The notes beneath the pieces are model-generated. The model was not told where the DNA came from and searched no databases. It saw only the letters and a list, made by a program, of their open reading frames with translations. The position numbers were made by a program, and so were the translations under genes. A stretch of DNA of 64,000 nt from Gluconobacter morbifer G707 (GTDB lineage Bacteria; Pseudomonadota; Alphaproteobacteria; Acetobacterales; Acetobacteraceae), in contig NZ_AGQV01000002.1 of assembly GCF_000234355.1 (NCBI RefSeq), positions 186,001 through 250,000 of the forward strand, given 5' to 3'. Shown in pieces: positions 57,648-64,000 of this stretch. Numbering within the stretch: position 1 is the first letter of the stretch; each line of letters starts with the position of its first letter.

Positions 57648-58175
57648 TTATTCTTCTTCGCTGGATGAAACTTCTTCCACCCGCTCTTGGCTGTTGTTCC
57701 GTGGCTGACGTTCACCGCGGTCTGTCCGCGGGGAGCGGCGTGACTGACGAGGCGGAGGCGCTTCAGACGAAGGCTGCTCGCTGTTTTCCGCTTCAGGTTC
57801 GCCCAGCGAGGATCCACCTTCTTCATCATTCCGTTCGCTGCGACGGTCCTCGAAAGCGCGCTGGCGCTGCTGCTGACGCTCCGCACGCTCCTGCTGGCTC
57901 TTTTCCGCAGCCTGGTTCATGGCGTTGAGAATACGGAAATAGTGCTCCGCGTGCTGGAAATAGGCTTCCGCCAGTATGCGGTCCCCGGTTCCTGTCGCAT
58001 CCCGGCCGAGCTGGAGATATTTCTCGAACAGCTGCTGAGCCGTCCCGCGGATCCGGAGATCCGGACCGTTGCTGTCAAACACATGGTTGCGGTTCAGAGG
58101 AGTCTGGGCATTACTGTTACGTGATGACCCACCGCCCGTACGGTGATGCCGGCCTCTTATACGCTTCATATTCAT
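57648..58175 (-). CDS. DUF4167 domain protein
   Basis: A 175-aa, highly charged protein. The N-terminal half has the DUF4167 core: KRIRGRHHR, the conserved FDSNGPDLRIRGTAQQLFEKY and a helical AxAYFQHAEHYFRILNA block. The C-terminal half (from about residue 90) is a Gln/Arg-rich helix followed by an acidic, Ser/Glu/Pro-rich tail. The family sits beside prmC and prfA in many alphaproteobacteria. It may bind RNA, given its Arg- and Gly-rich start, but no function is known. I use the ATG at 58175; a GTG at 58190 would add five residues. A strong terminator follows. Confidence 0.88.
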   Translation of the reverse strand: MNMKRIRGRHHRTGGGSSRNSNAQTPLNRNHVFDSNGPDLRIRGTAQQLFEKYLQLGRDATGTGDRILAEAYFQHAEHYFRILNAMNQAAEKSQQERAERQQQRQRAFEDRRSERNDEEGGSSLGEPEAENSEQPSSEAPPPRQSRRSPRTDRGERQPRNNSQERVEEVSSSEEE

Positions 58176-58411
58176 CGACCCGTGATGCACTTTCCTGATG
58201 GCGGGGCGTTGTCTGCTTTCAGCAGAAAACTCCTACCGCCGCTGCCGAAAAGACGTCCTGTCTGTTTCGCTGTGGCCGGACTTCCTCCGGCCTGCCTTCC
58301 ACCACTTACCCTTTCCGGGAGCAGGTAACGGGCGTAACCACCGCTGAGAAGAGCCACAAAGACCCTACGCATCTGGCGTATGAAGCCTTTACTCATATCC
58401 CACAATGAAGG

Positions 58412-59278
58412 TCAAGCCAACGTTTTCCCTTGGCTTCCCGTCCATCGCATGACAAGTGCCCGTTCCACTCCTCCCAGATCCGCCCGACGGGCGACTTCAT
58501 GAAGGCCATTGCACCGGCCAAGAGCCGAGACTGCCTCCATCTGCCCGATTCCCATTTCCAGGATGACATGCCCACCCGACACAAGAAGCGTAGGCATGGC
58601 TTTACAGATAAGCCGGTAAGCTTCCAGTCCGTCATTGCCACCATCAAGCGCCCGGACGGGCTCGTACCGCGATACCTCTGGCATCAGTCCGGCAATATCC
58701 GCACTTTCAATGTAAGGGGGATTGGACAGCACAACATCAAACCGTCCACACAGGGCATCTCCCCAGTGCCCCGCCAGAAACATGCATCGTTCTGCAAGTC
58801 CCGTGCGTCTGGCATTGCGCCGGGCCAAGTCAACCGCCTGGGGCGCAAGATCTACCCCCACCCCCCAGGCATTCGGATATTCAGAAAGAGCTGCCAGCAG
58901 GAGACATCCAGTTCCCGTACCCAGATCCAGAATGGACAGGGGAACCTTCTGGTCCGGCCGGACAGCCAGAAGCACCTCGATCAGGCTTTCACTGTCACCC
59001 CGAGGGATCAGCGTATCCGGAGCCGTTTCAAGATCCAGCGTCCAGAAGCCGGTTTCACCTGTAATAAATGCCATCGGCTCACGCGTGGCACGACGTTCAA
59101 GAGCTTTTTCGAATCGATCAGCCTGTACATCATTGATCTGATCGATCTGCCACAGACCCGCAGCATCCAGTCCCGTCGCCCAGCAGAGCAGAAGACGCGC
59201 TTCCCACCGGGCATCCTCAATCTCTGCCTCCTTCAGAACCTGAACGGCATTTTGAAGAAGCGTGTCTTTGGCGATCAT
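58412..59278 (-). CDS. prmC: Peptide chain release factor N5-glutamine methyltransferase
   Basis: PrmC (HemK) methylates the Gln of the GGQ motif of release factors, here of PrfA encoded just upstream. The 288-aa protein has the N-terminal helical domain (ARWEARLLLCWATG), the SAM-binding DLGTGTGCLLLA and the catalytic NPPY. The ATG at 59278 gives the expected start (MIAKDTLLQNAV); open codons up to 59320 would add 14 residues. Here prmC is separated from prfA by a secreted-protein gene on the opposite strand, so it cannot share the usual direct operon, and the spacer is only 31 bp from that gene. Confidence 0.94.
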   Translation of the reverse strand: MIAKDTLLQNAVQVLKEAEIEDARWEARLLLCWATGLDAAGLWQIDQINDVQADRFEKALERRATREPMAFITGETGFWTLDLETAPDTLIPRGDSESLIEVLLAVRPDQKVPLSILDLGTGTGCLLLAALSEYPNAWGVGVDLAPQAVDLARRNARRTGLAERCMFLAGHWGDALCGRFDVVLSNPPYIESADIAGLMPEVSRYEPVRALDGGNDGLEAYRLICKAMPTLLVSGGHVILEMGIGQMEAVSALGRCNGLHEVARRADLGGVERALVMRWTGSQGKTLA

Positions 59279-59309
59279 CTTTTTAACGGAACCTGCTATA
59301 CTGGAAACC

Positions 59310-59768
59310 ATGAAGTCCAAACGTGCATTTCTCTTTTCCGCCCTTCTGTTTGGTTGTGCCTTACACCCGGCTTTGGCCCAGTCAGAACTGCCCGGTGCCT
59401 TTACCGTTACCGACGAGCGCGCACCCGAAGAGATTTCCGAGATTTCCCGTCTTTACCTCGACGGCAATCTTGTCGCCACCTTCCGCCTCGGACTTTCGAA
59501 ATCTCACGAAACCCAGACCATTCGGCTCCCTGCAGGACGGCTGGATGTGGACTATGCCCTGTGTGGCGAAATCACCATCGTCCATAACGGACATCAGGAA
59601 ACACATCAGGTCAGCAGTGAAGGTCAGCTCCACAACCCGGAAGGTCATTCACTTGACGCCGTGGGAAGCAATAATTTCACGGATTTCTTCCTCGTGGATT
59701 ACGACGACTCGACCGTGGCAACACATCGGCATGGGCGCGCAGCTGTCTGCGCCAGCCCCAGCGCCTAG
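59310..59768 (+). CDS. Small exported protein of unknown function
   Basis: A 152-aa protein with a Sec signal peptide (MKSKRAFLFSALLFGCALH, cleavage likely after Ala23, ALA-Q). I do not recognise the rest. It looks all-beta, with strands such as ISRLYLDGNLVATFRL, TIRLPAGRLDVDYAL and EITIVHNG, and has two Cys in the mature part (ALCGEI and AVCASP) that may form a disulfide. It sits in the opposite strand between prmC (31 bp) and prfA (5 bp). A candidate -10 box (TATACT) is about 15 bp upstream. Secretion is likely; the role is unknown. Confidence 0.75.
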   Translation: MKSKRAFLFSALLFGCALHPALAQSELPGAFTVTDERAPEEISEISRLYLDGNLVATFRLGLSKSHETQTIRLPAGRLDVDYALCGEITIVHNGHQETHQVSSEGQLHNPEGHSLDAVGSNNFTDFFLVDYDDSTVATHRHGRAAVCASPSA

Positions 59769-59773
59769 CCTCC

Positions 59774-60835
59774 TCAGAGCCCTTCCGCTGCCAGAAGCGC
59801 TGTCTGTTCTTCCTGCGTCAGGGCGTCGATGATCTCATCGAATTCTCCCGCCATGACGCGGTCAATCTTGTAAAGAGTCAGATTGATCCGGTGATCGGTC
59901 ACACGCCCCTGCGGGAAGTTGTAGGTACGGATCCGTTCCGAACGGTCTCCCGTCCCGACCTGTGATTTCCGGTCCGCTGCCCGTGATTCATGAGCAGCCG
60001 AGCGCTGCCGTTCATAGAGACGGGCACGCAGGATCTTCATTGCCTTGGCGCGGTTCTTGTGCTGGCTTTTCTCTTCCTGCATCGCCACCACGACCCCGGT
60101 CGGAAGATGCGTGATCCGGACCGCACTCTCGGTCTTGTTGACGTGCTGTCCACCGGCGCCAGACGCACGATAGACATCAATGCGCAGATCATCATCATTG
60201 ATCGTCACATCCACTTCTTCCGCTTCGGGAAGTACGGCGACAGTCACGGTCGAGGTGTGGATGCGTCCCTGACTTTCCGTGGCTGGAACACGCTGGACGC
60301 GGTGCACGCCGGATTCGTATTTGAGTCGTGCAAAGACAGATCTGCCTGAAATGGTCGCCATTCCCTCCTTGAGGCCTGCGACTTCATTCTCGGCATATTC
60401 CATGACTTCGAAACGCCAGCCATTCTGTTCAGCAAACCGGCGGTAGGCATCAAACAGTTCTGCTGCGAACAAGCCCGCTTCATCTCCGCCAGCGGCAGGC
60501 CTTACTTCAAGGATGGCGCTGCGTTCATCTGCGGCATCACGGGGCAGAAGGGCCAGACGCAGATCGTGCTGTAGCCTGGGAAGGCTGGCATTGACCTCGT
60601 CCAGTTCCGCCTGCGCCAGTTCCCGCATTTCCGGATCTTCCAGCAGAGACAGCGCCCCTTTCCGCGCCTTTTCGGCTTCCTGCCAGGCACGAATGGACGT
60701 TACGACAGGCTCGAGTTCCGCATATTCACGGGAAAGCGCCGTAAACTCCTCTCCCGCGATGTCGCCGGACGCCATGAGCGCCTGGATTTCCTCGGATCGC
60801 GCAACGATCCGTTCAAGCCTGTCATCAAACGCCAT
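59774..60835 (-). CDS. prfA: Peptide chain release factor 1
   Basis: RF1 ends translation at UAA and UAG. The 353-aa protein carries the GGQ motif ([12 protein letters not shown]), the PxT-type stop-codon-reading region ([20 protein letters not shown]) and the C-terminal [19 protein letters not shown]. The ATG at 60835 gives the standard [10 protein letters not shown] start; upstream in-frame codons are inside hisS. It lies 4 bp after hisS, while the partner methyltransferase prmC lies downstream, across the small exported-protein gene. Confidence 0.98.
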   Translation of the reverse strand: MAFDDRLERIVARSEEIQALMASGDIAGEEFTALSREYAELEPVVTSIRAWQEAEKARKGALSLLEDPEMRELAQAELDEVNASLPRLQHDLRLALLPRDAADERSAILEVRPAAGGDEAGLFAAELFDAYRRFAEQNGWRFEVMEYAENEVAGLKEGMATISGRSVFARLKYESGVHRVQRVPATESQGRIHTSTVTVAVLPEAEEVDVTINDDDLRIDVYRASGAGGQHVNKTESAVRITHLPTGVVVAMQEEKSQHKNRAKAMKILRARLYERQRSAAHESRAADRKSQVGTGDRSERIRTYNFPQGRVTDHRINLTLYKIDRVMAGEFDEIIDALTQEEQTALLAAEGL

Positions 60836-60839
60836 GGTT

Positions 60840-62081
60840 TCAGGCGCCTCCCAGCGCCTCGACCAGAGCGGAAAGCGCCACATCCTTCTGCTCGCGGGTC
60901 TGAAGATCGCGAAGCTGCACGACGTCGCGGGCAAGCTCGTCCTCTCCCAGCACCACGACATGTGATGCACCGGATTTTACGACCCGCTCCATCCGCTTTT
61001 TCACGTTGCCACGGGTCTCGATCTCTGCCCGAAAACCGGAATTCCGAAGACGACGTGCCACGGACGCCGCCGCAAGGGTCGCCTCCGTCCCCATCGGAAC
61101 GATTCCGATCCCTGCGGGGACATCAGGCACATGATCCACCAGCAGGGCCAGCCGCTCAATTCCAGCAGCCCACCCAATAGCCGGAACGGCCGGGCCGCCC
61201 ATCTGTTCGACAAGGCCTTCATAGCGACCACCCGCCAGCACTGTGCCTTGCGCACCCAGCTTGGTGGTCACGAACTCGAACGCCGTGTGGCTGTAGTAAT
61301 CGAGACCACGGACGATCCGGGGATTTTCCCTGAATGTCACGCCAAAGGCCGTCAGGAAATTCCGCAGTTCATCCCAGAACCGGCGCGAATCATCGTTCAG
61401 GTAATCCGCGAATGCCGGCGCTTCATCGAGAAGCCTGCGGTCCTGTTCGGACTTGCTGTCAAGAATGCGCAGCGGGTTGGCATCAAGCCGGATACGGCTT
61501 TCCTCGGACAACGCGTCCTCATGCTGGCGGAAATACGCGACTAGAGCCTCGCGCCAGGCCTGACGACTGGCCAGGTCACCCAGTGTGTTCAGTTCCAGCG
61601 CGACATCATCCGCCAGTCCAAGCGCCGTCAGGATATCCTGCGCCATGGCAATGACTTCCGCGTCCCGCAACGGACCTTCCGCCCCCAGTAGTTCTGCACC
61701 GATCTGGTGGAACTGGCGGTAGCGGCCTTTCTGCGGACGCTCGTAGCGGAACATCGGGCCGTGATAGAAGACCTTCTGCGGAAGCGTCTGGGTCAGCCCG
61801 TTCGTGACCAGCGCGCGACAGATGGACGCCGTGTTTTCAGGACGCAGCGTGATGCTTTCCCCGCCCCGATCCTCAAAGGTGTACATTTCCTTGGAAACGA
61901 CATCCGAGGTTTCACCGAGGGTGCGGGAAAAAACCCGCGTATCCTCGAAAACCGGCGTACTCCATTCCTCGAACCCATAGGTCTCCAGCACCCGACTTGC
62001 TGTTTCCACCACATGCCGGTGACGGCGCATGGTTTCACCAATCAGGTCGTGCGTGCCGCGGGGGGGCTGAAGTCCTGCCAT
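60840..62081 (-). CDS. hisS: Histidyl-tRNA synthetase
   Basis: HisS charges tRNA-His. It is class II: motif 1 is near [11 protein letters not shown], motif 2 near [20 protein letters not shown], and the histidine-binding [12 protein letters not shown] and motif 3 near AAGIERLAL are all clear. A C-terminal anticodon-binding domain follows. The 413-aa length is normal. Its ATG overlaps the ispG stop by one base, and prfA follows after 4 bp, so ispG-hisS-prfA form one transcript. Confidence 0.98.
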   Translation of the reverse strand: MAGLQPPRGTHDLIGETMRRHRHVVETASRVLETYGFEEWSTPVFEDTRVFSRTLGETSDVVSKEMYTFEDRGGESITLRPENTASICRALVTNGLTQTLPQKVFYHGPMFRYERPQKGRYRQFHQIGAELLGAEGPLRDAEVIAMAQDILTALGLADDVALELNTLGDLASRQAWREALVAYFRQHEDALSEESRIRLDANPLRILDSKSEQDRRLLDEAPAFADYLNDDSRRFWDELRNFLTAFGVTFRENPRIVRGLDYYSHTAFEFVTTKLGAQGTVLAGGRYEGLVEQMGGPAVPAIGWAAGIERLALLVDHVPDVPAGIGIVPMGTEATLAAASVARRLRNSGFRAEIETRGNVKKRMERVVKSGASHVVVLGEDELARDVVQLRDLQTREQKDVALSALVEALGGA

Positions 62082-63226
62082 CAGTTGCCCGCCGGGTCCA
62101 TCTGCTTGGCCGTGCTTGCCTCGGCCTTTCCGGCTTCAATATCGGCAACCTTCTGTTCGACCATTTCAACAATATGCTCGATCATGTCACCTGCCGGCAT
62201 CGTATGATCCTGACGTCCTGCCGAATAGACCATATGACGACCATTGCCGCCGCCCGTCACACCGAGATCGGTCATCAGTGCCTCACCCGGCCCATTCACG
62301 ACGCAGCCGATGATGGACAGCGTGAGCGGGGTCTTGATGTGCTGAAGGCGGTCTTCAAGCGTCTGTACGGTTTCCACCACATTGAAGCCCTGACGGGCGC
62401 AGGACGGGCAGGAAATGATCTTCACACCGCGATGACGCAGGCCGAGGGACTTCAGGATATCCCAGCCCACGAGCACTTCCTCTTCTGGCGCGGCGGAAAG
62501 GGAGACGCGCATGGTGTCACCCACACCGGCCCAGAGCAGATTCCCCAGCCCGATAGAGGATTTCACCGTTCCCGCCCGCTTGGAGCCAGCTTCCGTGATG
62601 CCGATATGCAGGGGATGGTCACAGCAGTCAGCAAGCTGTTGATAGGCAGCAACGGCCATGAAGACATCCGAAGCCTTCACGCTGATCTTGAATTCATGAA
62701 AGTCATGATCTTCAAGAATTTTAGCGTGTTCCAGGGCACTTTCGACAAGTGCTTCCGGGTTGGGTTCACCGTATTTCTCAAGCAGGTGCTTTTCCAGTGA
62801 TCCGGCGTTCACACCGATCCGGATGGAACAGCCATAATCCCTGGCGGCATTCACCACTTCGCGCACACGTTCGGCACTGCCGATATTGCCGGGGTTGATG
62901 CGCAGGCAGGCAGCCCCGGCCTTTGCCGCTTCAATGGCGCGTTTGTAGTGGAAATGAATATCCGCAACGATCGGAACGTTCACTTCATGCACGATTTCCT
63001 TGAGAGCCTCGGTACTGGCTTCATCGGGACAGGAAACGCGCACGATGTCCACGCCTGCCAGTTCGGCACGGCGGATCTGCTCGATCGTGGCCTGCGCGTC
63101 GGATGTCAGGGTGTTGGTCATGGTCTGCACGGAGATCGGCGCATCACCACCGACCGCAACCTTTCCGACATGAATCTGGCGCGACTTGCGACGCTCGATA
63201 TGCTGATAAGGGCGGTAGCTGCTCAT
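62081..63226 (-). CDS. ispG: 4-hydroxy-3-methylbut-2-enyl diphosphate synthase
   Basis: IspG makes HMBDP, the next-to-last step of the MEP route to isoprenoids (quinone side chains, undecaprenol and, in acetic acid bacteria, hopanoids). The 381-aa protein has a TIM barrel with QTMTNT near the start and a 4Fe-4S domain at the C-terminus with [10 protein letters not shown] and a third ligand Cys in [11 protein letters not shown]. The usual N-terminus begins [20 protein letters not shown]. Ubiquinone supply links it to UbiE in this window. It is the first shared gene of the ispG-hisS-prfA set, downstream of the RodZ-like gene by 59 bp. Confidence 0.97.
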   Translation of the reverse strand: MSSYRPYQHIERRKSRQIHVGKVAVGGDAPISVQTMTNTLTSDAQATIEQIRRAELAGVDIVRVSCPDEASTEALKEIVHEVNVPIVADIHFHYKRAIEAAKAGAACLRINPGNIGSAERVREVVNAARDYGCSIRIGVNAGSLEKHLLEKYGEPNPEALVESALEHAKILEDHDFHEFKISVKASDVFMAVAAYQQLADCCDHPLHIGITEAGSKRAGTVKSSIGLGNLLWAGVGDTMRVSLSAAPEEEVLVGWDILKSLGLRHRGVKIISCPSCARQGFNVVETVQTLEDRLQHIKTPLTLSIIGCVVNGPGEALMTDLGVTGGGNGRHMVYSAGRQDHTMPAGDMIEHIVEMVEQKVADIEAGKAEASTAKQMDPAGN

Positions 63227-63285
63227 GGTTTACCTCTTCGTGCCCGCTTGCGGGGTTTCTGGCTCTGGGGCGTCGTGTCGCCAGT

Positions 63286-64000
63286 TTAGTGCGACGGGGA
63301 TGATTGTTCCAGTTGTCGGGCGTTCAGATCATCAGCTGAAACATTTTCCGAAGGCGCTGCCGCCTTTCGGGGTTGGGGTGTCACATGGGGAACGAATGAC
63401 GCTGGCGGCGGCTCGCCCCCGGACGATTCGGCCTCGCTGGGAGAAGCATCCGGGGAAATGTCCGTCGGTGTCGGTGCAGACGGCTGAACCGGCAGGGCAA
63501 CTCCCCGTCCGAAAACACCGGTCCGGATGGCATCTTCCGTAACCTCGACATTGCGCCGGACTTCACCCGCCCGCCCGAGAGGCGCGCTCGTTGTTCCGTC
63601 GGCAGACAGAACAACGCCACCGGCATTGCCAAAGGACATATGGAAAGGCTCGGCATTGCTGTCACCCTGCCAGCTTTCCCCGGCCTTCAGAAGACGGGAC
63701 AAAACAACATGTCCGTCCTTGTCCTTGACCTGCATCCAGACGGGCGCCAGCGTCCGAACGACCACACTTCCAGCAGGCACCGCAGGCGGAAGGGACGCTG
63801 CAGGCTCAGAAGCCGGCGCATTTTCCGTCGTGGGGGCCTGCGCGTCCTGAAAATCGGATTTCTCCGATGGGACCGGATCTGCAGAAGAGCCAGGCGGCCC
63901 CTCATTTTCCGTTACCTCTCCAGCTACAGGAGGAGAAGGAACGGAAGAGGCCTCCTGCTGTACCGGTCCTTCACTGTTCGATGGCACTTGCGGGACGGTT
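63286..64000 (-). CDS. RodZ-like cytoskeletal protein, C-terminal part (5' end beyond the window)
   Basis: The reading frame is open to base 64000, so the start and any helix-turn-helix and membrane segment lie outside. What is seen (238 codons) is a Pro/Ser/Glu-rich linker and then the DUF4115 domain of RodZ (about 63560-63790, VVVRTLAPVWMQVKDKDG, then SRLLKAGESW), ending in another disordered Pro/Ser tail. RodZ bridges MreB filaments to the cell-wall machinery. The domain call is good. The missing N-terminus must confirm it. The gene precedes ispG, as in many alphaproteobacteria. Confidence 0.8.
   Translation of the reverse strand, partial: TVPQVPSNSEGPVQQEASSVPSPPVAGEVTENEGPPGSSADPVPSEKSDFQDAQAPTTENAPASEPAASLPPAVPAGSVVVRTLAPVWMQVKDKDGHVVLSRLLKAGESWQGDSNAEPFHMSFGNAGGVVLSADGTTSAPLGRAGEVRRNVEVTEDAIRTGVFGRGVALPVQPSAPTPTDISPDASPSEAESSGGEPPPASFVPHVTPQPRKAAAPSENVSADDLNARQLEQSSPSH

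Noticed and set aside
58274-58292. GGCCGGA/TCCGGCC hairpin downstream of prmC as a terminator
   Set aside because: Only seven base pairs and no T run, so I did not call it a terminator.

Overview
The window is one continuous stretch of bacterial chromosome, about 60% GC by eye, densely packed with housekeeping genes. The gene set points to an alphaproteobacterium of the acetic acid bacteria (Acetobacteraceae), most likely Gluconobacter or a close relative. The reasons are a tolC-popZ-valS block, a DUF4167 gene beside prmC and prfA, a secreted alpha-amino acid ester hydrolase very like the one known from Acetobacter turbidans, and CTTGAC-type -35 boxes. No phage, integrase, insertion sequence or CRISPR array is visible.

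Layout: 1-3.0 kb holds a partial GNAT-like acyltransferase diverging from a short-chain dehydrogenase, then glucokinase. 3.3-8.3 kb holds tRNA-Cys, a TolC-like channel, a PopZ-like pole organiser and valS. 8.3-9.0 kb is a gene-free gap. 9.0-15.0 kb holds ilvD, diverging from the ester hydrolase, msrA and a DUF2252 gene. 15.0-20.5 kb (minus strand) holds an ABC exporter/importer pair without a binding protein, dut, coaBC and ubiE. 20.6-29.2 kb is the replication block: mutM, rpsT, dnaA, dnaN, recF, gyrB and a DUF3108 gene. 29.3-36.3 kb holds glmU-glmS (UDP-GlcNAc supply), a large FAD/Fe-S dehydrogenase and a ThiE-like protein.

36.3-42.5 kb holds a large cation/proton antiporter with a C-terminal cNMP-like domain, a POT peptide transporter and an outer-membrane porin. 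The POT and porin genes diverge around a gap rich in perfect palindromes. 42.6-50.4 kb (minus strand) is a tightly overlapping eight-gene run, mltB-like to rlpA to dac to tmk to holB to metG to tatD to an MBL hydrolase. It links peptidoglycan remodelling to DNA precursor, replication and translation functions.

50.5-57.6 kb holds a DedA protein paired with an unassigned ATP-grasp enzyme, a single MlaD-like protein, uppP, an amino acid permease, an MscS channel, tRNA-Met and a frameshifted glycosyltransferase. 57.6-64 kb (minus strand) is the rodZ-ispG-hisS-prfA-prmC-DUF4167 series, interrupted by one small secreted-protein gene on the plus strand.

The most notable items are the palindrome array at 40.37-40.55 kb, the DedA/ATP-grasp pair, the possible ceramide-synthesis pair at the left edge, the ABC system with a degenerate signature motif, and the frameshifted glycosyltransferase. 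All functional calls come from reading the protein sequences. No database search was possible.
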